A stretch of 62,244 nucleotides of DNA, taken from contig JAMPAW010000003.1 of NCBI GenBank assembly GCA_023666975.1, forward strand, positions 27,136 through 89,379. Reading direction: 5' to 3'. Position 1 is the first letter of the stretch. Every line of letters starts with the position of its first letter. Position numbers and translations under genes: made by a program. This DNA comes from Clostridium sp. (lineage in GTDB: Bacteria > Bacillota_A > Clostridia > Lachnospirales > Lachnospiraceae). The notes beneath the pieces are model-generated. The model ran no database searches, had not been told where the DNA came from, and saw only the letters and a list, made by a program, of their open reading frames with translations. Positions 24,697 through 33,028 of the stretch are shown here, in pieces.

Positions 24697-24867
24697 ATGG
24701 CATTCGTTATTTCTGATAACTGTGTATCTTGCGGAGCTTGTTCCGGTGCCTGCCCGGTAGGCGCTATCAGCGAGGGAAACGGCAAGTTTGAAATTGACGC
24801 AGCAGCCTGCATTTCATGCGGTTCCTGTGCTGGCACCTGCCCGACCGGCTCTATCTCAGAGGAGTAA
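24697..24867 (+). CDS. 2[4Fe-4S] clostridial-type ferredoxin
   Basis: A 56-residue ferredoxin with two complete CxxCxxCxxxCP motifs: CVSCGACSGACP (about residues 9-20) and CISCGSCAGTCP (about 38-49). It begins MAFVISDN and ends TGSISEE, the length and pattern of clostridial two-cluster ferredoxins. GGAGG is 9 bases before the ATG. It has its own promoter-like sequence and a terminator directly after it. Its place after pflA makes it a candidate low-potential electron donor for the activase; it could also serve general metabolism. Confidence 0.95.
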   Translation: MAFVISDNCVSCGACSGACPVGAISEGNGKFEIDAAACISCGSCAGTCPTGSISEE

Positions 24868-24882
24868 TCGATACACAAAGTC

Positions 24883-24921
24883 AAAGGACGAAGATAGCAA
24901 ATTATCTTTGTCCTTTTTTTG
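24883..24921 (+). terminator. terminator after the ferredoxin gene
   Basis: AAAGGACGAAGATA (24883-24896) pairs with TATCTTTGTCCTTT (24903-24916, one G-U), followed by T5. It ends the pfl-ferredoxin region. Confidence 0.85.
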
Positions 24922-24958
24922 TGCCAAAATATGCAGATTGCCAATACAGAAAATACAT

Positions 24959-27508
24959 TTACCGCACGTAACTGATAAATACATTTCCACTGTCCATAAC
25001 TTTATCCTCAAACTCTCCTCTTGGCTCAACAATATCCACAGTTTCCAGAGGATTGATATAGCGAACCCTCTCTCCGTTATAACTGGTCACCAGTACATAG
25101 GTTCCGTCTGCAAAACGAGTGATAACCGGTGCATCTTTACACAGATAATATAACCCATTTTCAAAGTCGCAGCCGGTAATATCCGTACCCTGCCTGCCGG
25201 TATATTGAAGTATCACATCTTCTATCAGTATCTCCTCATTTGCGATATCCTCCTGCATAGCGGAATATTCCGGATTTTTTTCCTCGTAAATTCCCATCAT
25301 ATAAATACAGGCAGCCAAAGTATCCGCCGTATTCGTCACCGTATAAATCTTTATTTTATCAGCAACCGTATGGTAATCCTTAATTGCAATTTTACGCCAT
25401 ACAATAACACCGTGCTCGTCCAATACCACACCGGCATTTTCATACGCTGACCGCACAGCTGCATTTAAACTCAGATAATCCGTCATGTACTTTCCCTGAC
25501 CGTAAGCATAGAATTTCTTATTTGTATGTTCAAAGGTCACCTTTACCGTAGTATCCTCCTCGTTGACCGCAGCTCTGGTTATCATCAGCTTTGGCTTCTC
25601 CGCCACAAATATATAGCTGGGAAAGGTCATATAAAGCTGGTTATAGGCCTTGTCCGAATACTTATACGCAGTCGTCACCTTATCGGTAACCTCTTCCTCT
25701 TTGTAGGTAATGAAATCCTGCGTGGTCGCTTCAAATTCACCGTTGATTTTACGCATGCGGTTCAGATATACCACATTATCCCTGACTGTGGCGTCGATAA
25801 CATATACTCCCGTAGTACCATATGTCTTTTTTACCCTGTTATTCTCATCAATAATGTCAATCGTAGAAATGGGACAGGTAACCGTCCTATCCATAGCCAC
25901 TTCAATATCCACTTCCCTCACCCGGCCGAGTACTAAATCCTGGTCCATAAATCCGATAGCCTCCAACCGCTCACCGGCATTTGCAGCAATCTCTTTACTC
26001 TTTTTCGTGTCCAGATTCAGTACGGTCACCAAATCTGTCTCTTCCGGCTGCATACTGTTGGGATAACCAATTAAATGATTATCTTCCGATACCGCCAAAT
26101 GTTCATTTAACACATCTTCAATAAATATCTCCGGCTGCAAGGTCTGTGTGTCTACCTTTACCACACAGTCATTGTCAAAGTAGTAAAACTCTCCGTCCTC
26201 ATTCAGATAGAGAAGCGTTTCCATATCTTCTTTCAAAATATTATAGGGCTTATTGTTCTCAATAAAGAGAACCTCCTGCATTTTATCCCTCTCTGCCGTG
26301 AACTGATAGACGGAAATGCCAACCTTGCCCTCGTGGTCACCCCGGTTCATGTAACCGTACACAGCAAAAGTGATATCTCCTTTATCCGTCATGCGCAAAA
26401 TTTTGATATTGTTTTCATCGTTTGTCACGCGGCTGTCCGTATAATTATCCGACATACAAAATCCATATACATTCGTAATCGTTCCGCCGTTATAGTCATA
26501 ATACCAAAGCTGCCGTGCCTGGGTAAATGCTACCTTCCGCTCATTATCACTGGTCGTATATTTATAATTATCTTCATCAATGACGCCGATTTTAAACGTG
26601 TTCGCTGTCGTGTCCACGTTATCAATCGTAAACATCGCCTCCTGTGTGCGGTTATAGTCTAACAGATAAACATTATCTTTATCTACATAGCGGACACGAT
26701 AATCCTCCGTAACATAGAGATTCTGTAACACTTTTTTATCCTCAACGGATATCAGATATTTCAGCTGAATAATCGCATAGCTGTCGTCAATCTCCTTAAT
26801 GCTGGGGACAGGCTTTGTCAGACGGACAGGGGACATTCCGGCAAAGGTAATCGTCTCAAAACTGGAATGGATATTAATCTCGGAAAGATACTCGTTATTA
26901 CCGTCTTCATTTGGCTCAATACTCTTGGTAATAACCTCCTCCGCCTTTTCCTTGTCAAAAATTGCCTCACTGAAATTATCTACAAAATTCAGCAGGCTTT
27001 CCGCATGAAAATCATTCTCCACTACTACCCGGGTATAATATCTGACCGCCGTCTCCTCACCGTCCATCACCTTCAGCACCAGTACATATTCCTGAAGCTC
27101 CTCCAAATCTGTACGAAAGGTAATTTGGATTTTGTCGTATCCTTCTGCGTGGGCGGTTTCCGTAACCGCACCGTTTTCAATCAGGTCACCCTGATACTGG
27201 CTCCGTAGCTCATATTCATAAACCTCATAATCCGTGCTCTCCTGATCCACCCACAGTTCAATGGTCTTTCCATAATCCATAGGCGTAATCGTATCCCGGA
27301 AATAAGTAGTGTCAACCTTACCGGTATACCCGTGCAGCATATTCACAAACCGGTCGTTATACCGCACATATACAATAGGCAGAGTGGCCTGCTTCATCTC
27401 AATGGAAACCTCCTCTACCCCTGCATTGTTAACTCGATTTACAACAAATATGGTTCCTATAAATATACATAGCAATACCAGTATTCTTGAAATTACTCTT
27501 CCGTCCAT
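24959..27508 (-). CDS. large exported protein, unknown function
   Basis: An 849-residue protein with a single N-terminal hydrophobic anchor (about residues 8-24). The outside part is strand-rich and repetitive in shape, with Tyr/Asp-rich segments and several WYYDYNGG or FYYFDND-like stretches that suggest a beta-propeller-like middle region (about 280-560). The C-terminal 150 residues (LNAAVRSAYENAGVV to VRYINPLETV) resemble in outline the last part of a C39-like papain-fold domain (APVITRFADGTYVLVTSYNG), but I see no convincing catalytic set. The gene upstream (27557) is close and probably co-transcribed. No function is proposed. Confidence 0.6.
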   Translation of the reverse strand: MDGRVISRILVLLCIFIGTIFVVNRVNNAGVEEVSIEMKQATLPIVYVRYNDRFVNMLHGYTGKVDTTYFRDTITPMDYGKTIELWVDQESTDYEVYEYELRSQYQGDLIENGAVTETAHAEGYDKIQITFRTDLEELQEYVLVLKVMDGEETAVRYYTRVVVENDFHAESLLNFVDNFSEAIFDKEKAEEVITKSIEPNEDGNNEYLSEINIHSSFETITFAGMSPVRLTKPVPSIKEIDDSYAIIQLKYLISVEDKKVLQNLYVTEDYRVRYVDKDNVYLLDYNRTQEAMFTIDNVDTTANTFKIGVIDEDNYKYTTSDNERKVAFTQARQLWYYDYNGGTITNVYGFCMSDNYTDSRVTNDENNIKILRMTDKGDITFAVYGYMNRGDHEGKVGISVYQFTAERDKMQEVLFIENNKPYNILKEDMETLLYLNEDGEFYYFDNDCVVKVDTQTLQPEIFIEDVLNEHLAVSEDNHLIGYPNSMQPEETDLVTVLNLDTKKSKEIAANAGERLEAIGFMDQDLVLGRVREVDIEVAMDRTVTCPISTIDIIDENNRVKKTYGTTGVYVIDATVRDNVVYLNRMRKINGEFEATTQDFITYKEEEVTDKVTTAYKYSDKAYNQLYMTFPSYIFVAEKPKLMITRAAVNEEDTTVKVTFEHTNKKFYAYGQGKYMTDYLSLNAAVRSAYENAGVVLDEHGVIVWRKIAIKDYHTVADKIKIYTVTNTADTLAACIYMMGIYEEKNPEYSAMQEDIANEEILIEDVILQYTGRQGTDITGCDFENGLYYLCKDAPVITRFADGTYVLVTSYNGERVRYINPLETVDIVEPRGEFEDKVMDSGNVFISYVR

Positions 27509-27556
27509 CTTACTTTCTCGGTTCCTTTCAACATGCAGCAGCTTCCTCTGCCCGCA

Positions 27557-27952
27557 TCAAACTCTTCCCCTGTTGGAAAGTGCCGCAAACTTCCGACAGA
27601 ATTTATCATGCCGCCGTCTTCTTACATACATTTCCTGACACACCATTACCTGTATCAATTCTTTTATCTTTGCAAGCTCCTTATCGCTTCCATCAAATTT
27701 GAACTGTTTATAAATCTCCCCGGCAATCCGGTAAACGGTCACCTCATCTGGATACTGTGCATACATCGGACTGCCCTCATACTCCAAGCGGTCTAAATAC
27801 TCCTCTAAGACAGAGGTAATGAGACGGACTTCTCTTGGATAAAGACGCTTTAAGTATTCATAGTCCTTAAGGCAAATCTCTTCTTCCTCCAAAAAGTCCG
27901 GCTCACTAGGAAACATTGCGTCCAAATCATAATGTATTCCCCTCATATCCAT
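27557..27952 (-). CDS. small soluble protein, unknown function
   Basis: A protein of about 131 residues, without membrane segments, mostly helical and charged, starting MDMRGIHYDLDAMFPSEPDFLEEEE. The C-terminal part is basic (YVRRRRHDKFCRKFAAL). I recognise no domain. AAGGAG lies 8 bases before the ATG at 27952; a TTG two codons earlier is less likely. It lies just upstream of the 849-residue exported protein on the same strand and may belong with it. Confidence 0.6.
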   Translation of the reverse strand: MDMRGIHYDLDAMFPSEPDFLEEEEICLKDYEYLKRLYPREVRLITSVLEEYLDRLEYEGSPMYAQYPDEVTVYRIAGEIYKQFKFDGSDKELAKIKELIQVMVCQEMYVRRRRHDKFCRKFAALSNRGRV

Positions 27953-28026
27953 AAACAAATCTCCTTACCTACACATTCCATATTATTAGCATATGCCTGC
28001 TTTAAAGATTTGTTCCCTGAATTTTA

Positions 28027-29100
28027 TCAATCTCCGAAGGAAATTCCCAACATTCTCGCATTTTGTACAATACTGTCTTCCGGTGAAACATACTTTAATT
28101 TGCCGGCCGACTCGGACAGCGCGATATCCGTCACGTCGTTATCCTTCAGCACAACTAACCGTCCGTACTTTTCATCTTTGATTAACTGCGCCGCATACGC
28201 ACCAAATCTGGAGGAAAGCACACGGTCAAACGCATCCGGGCTTCCACCTCGCTGTGTATGCCCCGGAACGGCAATCCTCACCTCGCAGCCACAAGTATCT
28301 TTAATCTGGTCTGCAATCTCATAGGCAACCGAAGGATATGGGCGGTTTGCAATTTTCTCTTTTCTCTTTTTCTTCGGAAGCGCCGCATCTTCCTTGGAAA
28401 TAGCTCCCTCTGCCACGGCAATAATGGAAAATCCCTTACCTGCTTTACTTCTCTTTTCAATCGCTTTGCAGACGCTCTTAATGTCATACGGTATCTCCGG
28501 CAGAAGAATAACGTCCGCACCGCCTGCAATACCGGCATGCAGCGTGATATGCCCTACCTTATGTCCCATAATTTCCACAATAAACACACGGTTATGGGAA
28601 GCTGCCGTTGTATGGATACAGTCAATTGCCGATGTGGCAATATCCACGGCAGACTGGAAGCCAAACGTCATATCTGTTCCCCAAAGGTCATTGTCAATCG
28701 TCTTAGGCAGGCCGATTACATTTAACCCCTCCCCGCTGAGCAGATTGGCTGTTTTTTGGGAACCGTTACCACCCAGCACAACCAGACAGTCCAGCTTTAA
28801 TTTCTTATAGGTATCTTTCATTGCTTTTACTTTGTTGATACCGTCCTCCGTCGGCTGGTCCATCAATTTAAAAGGCTGGCGTGAACTGCCCAGAATCGTT
28901 CCGCCTTTTGTCAAAATTCCCGAAAAATCCTCTGCCTTCAACAGCTTATAATTATTTCGGATTAAGCCTTTGTATCCCTCAAGGAAACCATAAATTTCAA
29001 CCTCTTTGTACTGATTACACAAACCCTTTACAACACCCCTCATTGTTGCATTTAATGCCTGGCAATCTCCGCCACTTGTCAACATACCTATTCTTTTCAT
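28027..29100 (-). CDS. pfkA: 6-phosphofructokinase
   Basis: A 357-residue phosphofructokinase converting fructose 6-phosphate to the 1,6-bisphosphate. It has the N-terminal TSGGDCQALNA loop, GGNGS at about residues 110-114, PKTIDND at 132-138 with the catalytic Asp, MGHKVGHIT and VPGHTQRGGSPDAFDR. The Gly at position 113 (E. coli Gly104) is the ATP-type residue, whereas the Lys before TIDND is a feature shared with PPi-dependent and group III enzymes. ATP is the likelier donor. The Asn for the usual Asp in GGDGS is unusual. GGAAGG before the ATG at 29100 decides the start. Confidence 0.93.
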   Translation of the reverse strand: MKRIGMLTSGGDCQALNATMRGVVKGLCNQYKEVEIYGFLEGYKGLIRNNYKLLKAEDFSGILTKGGTILGSSRQPFKLMDQPTEDGINKVKAMKDTYKKLKLDCLVVLGGNGSQKTANLLSGEGLNVIGLPKTIDNDLWGTDMTFGFQSAVDIATSAIDCIHTTAASHNRVFIVEIMGHKVGHITLHAGIAGGADVILLPEIPYDIKSVCKAIEKRSKAGKGFSIIAVAEGAISKEDAALPKKKRKEKIANRPYPSVAYEIADQIKDTCGCEVRIAVPGHTQRGGSPDAFDRVLSSRFGAYAAQLIKDEKYGRLVVLKDNDVTDIALSESAGKLKYVSPEDSIVQNARMLGISFGD

Positions 29101-29184
29101 ACGCATTCCTTCCTTTCTGTTTGTAACCATTTTTGCGCATATGCCGGCCTGCAGCTCCGTTATCGGAAATCATTCCGGCAGATG

Positions 29185-29781
29185 CTATAAGCACACCCTT
29201 CCCTCTAAAGCACGAAGAAGGGTAACTTCATCAATACATTCCAGATCACCGCCTACGGGAATTCCCGAAGCTATTCTGGATACTTTAATCCCGGTAGGCT
29301 TTACCAGCTTACTGATATACATGGCGGTAATCTCACCCTCCACTCCGGAATTGGTAGCGATAATCAACTCGTCGACATCCTCCCGGAGACGCACAATCAA
29401 CTCTTTTAATTTAATATCGTCCTGCCCTATACCAAGCTTGGGAGAAATCGCTCCATGCAGCACATGATAGACGCCGTCATATTTACCCGTGCGCTCATAG
29501 GCTGCCAGGTCCCTGGGGGTCTCCACTACCATAATCACCTTTTTGTTGCGGCTATGGGAAGCACAAATGGGACAAATCTCCCTGTCGGTAAGCGTAAAAC
29601 ATTCCTTACAGTATCTGACATTCTCCTTAGCGGTAATAATCGAATCGGATAATGCCTTTACCTGATCAAGAGGCATATTAATAATATGATATGCCAGCCG
29701 CTGAGCGGATTTGCTTCCTATTCCCGGCAGTCTTCCCAATTCTTCCACCAAGCGGTTTACCTGTTCGCTGTACAAATCCAT
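29185..29781 (-). CDS. recR: recombination mediator protein RecR
   Basis: A 198-residue RecR that works with RecF and RecO to load RecA at gaps. The N-terminal helix-hairpin-helix is LGRLPGIGSKSAQRLAYH, followed by a four-Cys zinc finger (CKECFTLTDREICPIC) and a Toprim domain (VMVVETPRDLAAYE, with EGEITAMYI later). Full length. Its ATG overlaps the stop of the YbaB-like gene by one base, within the common dnaX-ybaB-recR operon. Confidence 0.96.
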   Translation of the reverse strand: MDLYSEQVNRLVEELGRLPGIGSKSAQRLAYHIINMPLDQVKALSDSIITAKENVRYCKECFTLTDREICPICASHSRNKKVIMVVETPRDLAAYERTGKYDGVYHVLHGAISPKLGIGQDDIKLKELIVRLREDVDELIIATNSGVEGEITAMYISKLVKPTGIKVSRIASGIPVGGDLECIDEVTLLRALEGRVCL

Positions 29782-30131
29782 TAGAACGGAAGTCCTCCTA
29801 ATCCACCCATATTGCCGGTAATTTTGGACATCTGCTCATTTTGGTCTTCGTCTTGCATGCGAATCGCTTCATTCGTTGCCGCCATAATTAAATCTTCCAG
29901 CATCTCAATATCATCAGGGTCTACCACCTCCGGGTCCAAATGAACCTGCTGTATCTCTTTTTTTCCAGAAATGGTAACCTTCACCACTCCGCCGCCGGCA
30001 GAAGCCTCATAGGTTTTTTCCTCCAATGCTTTTGCCTGCTCCTCCATCTGCTTTTGCATTCTCTGAGCCTGCTTCATCAGATTATTCATATTACCGGGCA
30101 TGCCTCCCGGAAATCCACCACGTTTTGCCAT
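29781..30131 (-). CDS. YbaB/EbfC family nucleoid-associated protein
   Basis: A 116-residue YbaB/EbfC-type DNA-binding protein. The central SAGGGVVKVTISGKKEIQQVHLDPEVV and the DDIEMLEDLIMAATNEAI helix are the family signature. It forms dimers that bind DNA; its role in the dnaX-recR operon is not settled. The N-terminus has a Gly/Met-rich stretch (RGGFPGGMPGNMNNLM) common in clostridial members. It lies between dnaX and recR with tight spacing. Confidence 0.93.
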   Translation of the reverse strand: MAKRGGFPGGMPGNMNNLMKQAQRMQKQMEEQAKALEEKTYEASAGGGVVKVTISGKKEIQQVHLDPEVVDPDDIEMLEDLIMAATNEAIRMQDEDQNEQMSKITGNMGGLGGLPF

Positions 30132-30152
30132 TATTGAATATCCTCCTATACT

Positions 30153-31814
30153 TTATTCTATTCTCAGTCCCTCAAATTTAACCTTGGATAAATTAATGCT
30201 TCCTATATCCGACTCAACAAGCGAAGATTTCAGCTGGCTGGTTATCTCCACCTGTTTGCCGGTAAGCTGTCCCAATAAGTCCTTCAAATCCTGCATATGC
30301 TTTTTGTCGGAGGAAGAAAACTGTTTATATGCCAGAACACCGTTTCCCTGCTCCTCAAAAGTAAGCACCAGCGATTTCTTATCTGAGCCGATGTTAATAC
30401 TTGCCAGCTGTAAATAATTTGCCGTCGTAATACCCAGCTGCCGGCGAAGCTCTTCCTCAGACAAAATCCGCCGGATACAGTCCATAATATTTTTGATATC
30501 CTCACGCTCCGCAGGAGTCAATGCCTGTTGGATTATCTGCTCCCGCTCGACCGCAGGCTCCTGCTCCTCTTTCGCACTATCCGCAGGTCTGCCCCCCTCT
30601 GCAATATCACGCCCCTTGACCAGCTCCGCAAGCCGCTCCTCGCTTATTGTGAAGGCGCCTTCTTCGATTTTGTTTTCCAGTATACGAATACGGTCCAGCA
30701 CCGATTCCATATCCGTCTCCATCTGCGGAGTTGTCAGTTTAATCACGGCAAGCTCTAAAGTCACCCGTTTCTGGGTCGCATATCGAATCTGGTTGGACAT
30801 CTCCGAAAAAACACGGATATAACGCATTAACGATTCCAACTCCACCTGACCGGCAGCCTGTTTCATGCTCTCCAGATTGTCAGCAGAAATGTCCAGCTGG
30901 TCATTTACGTGGTCCGAGGTCTTAATCAGCAAAAGATTGCGCATATACCAGATAAAATCGGCTACAAACTGTGAAAGCTCCCGTCCCTGCCAGACAATCT
31001 CGTCCACAACCTCAAGTGCCTTCATCGTATCATTCGCCGCCACATGGCAGATAAGGCGATTAAACACCTCTACATCTACTGCACCCAGCACCTCTAACAC
31101 TTTCTCATAGGTGAGAGTCTGACCAAGATAAAAGGATATACACTGGTCTAAAAGACTTAGAGCATCACGCATTGAACCGTCCGCCACCTTTGCCACATAA
31201 CGGATTGCCTTCTCCTCTGCACTTACATTTTCTCTCTCCAGCAAATCTGCCAGACGCTTATATATCGTCTCTAAGCTTATCCTCCGAAAATCATAACGCT
31301 GGCAGCGGGAACAAATGGTAATCGGTATCTTATGCACCTCGGTAGTCGCCAAAATAAAAATAACATATGACGGCGGCTCCTCCAAAGTTTTGAGAAGTGC
31401 ATTAAACGCTCCCGATGAAAGCATATGTGCTTCGTCGATAATATAGACTTTGTATTTGCCTTCTGTCGGCGAGTATTGTACCTCCTGACGGATATCACGG
31501 ATATTATCCACGCCGTTGTTGGAAGCCGCATCGATCTCCATCACATTTAGCGAATTACCAGCACTAATCGCCTTACAAATTGCACATTCATTACAAGGGC
31601 TTCCGTCCTCTAAGGGATGCTCGCAATTCACTGCCTTAGCAAACAGCTTTGCCACTGTGGTCTTTCCTGTACCACGGGTTCCGCAAAACAAATACGCATG
31701 ACCCACCCGGTCATGGGTAATCTGATTTTTCAGCGTGGTTACCACGTGCTCCTGTCCCTTGACCTCTTCAAATTCATCTGGCCTCCACTTACGATATAGA
31801 GCCATATATGACAT
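30153..31814 (-). CDS. dnaX: DNA polymerase III subunit gamma/tau
   Basis: A 553-residue clamp-loader subunit. It has Walker A GTRGTGKT (about 45-52), zinc cysteines 64, 74, 77 and 80 (NCEHPLEDGSPCNECAIC), Walker B IIDEAHML near 126-133, the sensor region FILATTEVHKIP and ICSRCQRYDF (Arg finger region). A helical oligomerisation domain follows, then a charged linker and a C-terminal domain (about 440-553) that would bind polymerase alpha. It is the first gene of the dnaX-ybaB-recR operon. The SD is weak. Confidence 0.96.
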   Translation of the reverse strand: MSYMALYRKWRPDEFEEVKGQEHVVTTLKNQITHDRVGHAYLFCGTRGTGKTTVAKLFAKAVNCEHPLEDGSPCNECAICKAISAGNSLNVMEIDAASNNGVDNIRDIRQEVQYSPTEGKYKVYIIDEAHMLSSGAFNALLKTLEEPPSYVIFILATTEVHKIPITICSRCQRYDFRRISLETIYKRLADLLERENVSAEEKAIRYVAKVADGSMRDALSLLDQCISFYLGQTLTYEKVLEVLGAVDVEVFNRLICHVAANDTMKALEVVDEIVWQGRELSQFVADFIWYMRNLLLIKTSDHVNDQLDISADNLESMKQAAGQVELESLMRYIRVFSEMSNQIRYATQKRVTLELAVIKLTTPQMETDMESVLDRIRILENKIEEGAFTISEERLAELVKGRDIAEGGRPADSAKEEQEPAVEREQIIQQALTPAEREDIKNIMDCIRRILSEEELRRQLGITTANYLQLASINIGSDKKSLVLTFEEQGNGVLAYKQFSSSDKKHMQDLKDLLGQLTGKQVEITSQLKSSLVESDIGSINLSKVKFEGLRIE

Positions 31815-31850
31815 ATTTCTTCACATCCCATCTTACTCTGTCAAACTTCT

Positions 31851-32954
31851 TTATCCCTGTGAAAACGGAAAAATGGTATCCAGCATACGAAGTATCTTAA
31901 AATTACCTTTTGCAGAAATCGCTCCGGCCATAAATCCCTTCTGGAATGTGTTCTTGCCTTCCAGTATCTTGTCCAATACAGCAGTCGTCGTCCTTAAAAT
32001 CACATCTGCTTCATCGGTTGCTGCATAAAAACACTTTATATTCTCAGGTATTGCCTCTATATGCAAAGTTTTGTTCTGGTCCGAAATAATTACGGCATAA
32101 GATGCCGAGAATTCCGAATCCGGCTGATAATGACTGACAAAAGCAGAAATGTACTTATCATTATCGGTATGGGACCTGCTGCCCTTGCCTTGCGTATCTG
32201 CTCCCTTTGCAGATACCTTCTTACCGTTCTTACGGCCGGTTTCCAAATTGCCATTGTTATCACTGTCCTCTTCCTGGTCCGTATTAAGCATTTTCTTAAA
32301 AATTGCCGATAACTCCTCGATATCTTCCTTCTGCTGCTTAACATAGGTTTCGTTGCTGACAAACTTGGAAAGCTGTTCGCTCTCCTGCGGTGTCAGCTCA
32401 ATCGTCTTTGTCTTTAATAAATTCGTCTTTATCGCCAGACTGCTCGTAGGCAGATTCTGTATTTTCTGATGAATCGTGCGGTATAACGATTCTGCCTTCT
32501 TCTCTATGATCTGACTGTAGCTTTCATTCTGTTCAAACTCGTCGGGATTTTCCACATAGGCAACCAGTCCGGTAATCGGAGTACCTCCTAAAATTTCCCA
32601 TGCCTTTATCAGATTAAGCGATGCATCCCACTCTCCATAGGTTGTAGCCATAACCACGGGCAGCATATATTTGCCAATCAGCTCCTGCTTATCCCCATAC
32701 AGCCAGCACATATCCAGAAACTGCTGCATATAACCGCCGATTCCAAACCATTCCACCGTTGTTGCCAAAACCACGCCGTCCGCTTCCTTAAGCGTTGCCG
32801 GCAGCGTGGCAATTGCATTTTTATCTTCAAAAATGTTATATCGGACAACTTCAACCCGAAGCTCCTTCAACACCTCTGTCATTTTATTCAAAACATAGAT
32901 AGTCGGGTCTTCCATAATCCCTCTTCCACCGTAATAAATATTAATCTTCGTAAT
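31851..32954 (-). CDS. flavodoxin-fold (NADPH-dependent FMN reductase-like) protein fused to an SCP2-like domain, apparent AUU start
   Basis: About 368 residues. Residues 1-190 resemble an NAD(P)H-dependent FMN reductase/flavodoxin fold (ADGVVLATTVEWFGIGG with the FMN-loop position, KYMLPVVMATTYGEWD). A charged linker (about 230-265) leads to a C-terminal domain (about 266-368) like SCP2 sterol-carrier domains (YAVIISDQNKTLHIEAIP, ILEGKNTFQKGFMAGAISAKGN). The first ATG (32915) lies inside the conserved first strand. The preceding in-frame codons encode TKINIYYGGRGI, the missing strand and loop. An in-frame stop lies two codons before an ATT at 32954, which has AGAGGTG just upstream, so AUU (or the next codon, ACG) is the likely start. 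Confidence 0.75.
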   Translation of the reverse strand: MTKINIYYGGRGIMEDPTIYVLNKMTEVLKELRVEVVRYNIFEDKNAIATLPATLKEADGVVLATTVEWFGIGGYMQQFLDMCWLYGDKQELIGKYMLPVVMATTYGEWDASLNLIKAWEILGGTPITGLVAYVENPDEFEQNESYSQIIEKKAESLYRTIHQKIQNLPTSSLAIKTNLLKTKTIELTPQESEQLSKFVSNETYVKQQKEDIEELSAIFKKMLNTDQEEDSDNNGNLETGRKNGKKVSAKGADTQGKGSRSHTDNDKYISAFVSHYQPDSEFSASYAVIISDQNKTLHIEAIPENIKCFYAATDEADVILRTTTAVLDKILEGKNTFQKGFMAGAISAKGNFKILRMLDTIFPFSQG

Positions 32955-32983
32955 GCTTCACCTCTTTTCACGCACTTATATTA

Positions 32984-33012
32984 AGTATAGCGGAAAACAG
33001 CAGATTTTACAA
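32984..33012 (-). promoter_or_regulatory. promoter of the flavodoxin/SCP2 gene
   Basis: On the minus strand: TTGTAA (33012-33007), a 17-base spacer and TATACT (32989-32984). The predicted start, near 32977, leaves only about 22 leader bases before the ATT codon, so no longer upstream coding region is available. Confidence 0.7.
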
Positions 33013-33028
33013 CTTAAAATAAAACATT

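Noticed and set aside
28700..28780. Calling the phosphofructokinase PPi-dependent from its Lys in PKTIDND.
   Set aside because: The Gly in GGNGS, the main residue allowing ATP, is present; PPi enzymes have Asp there.
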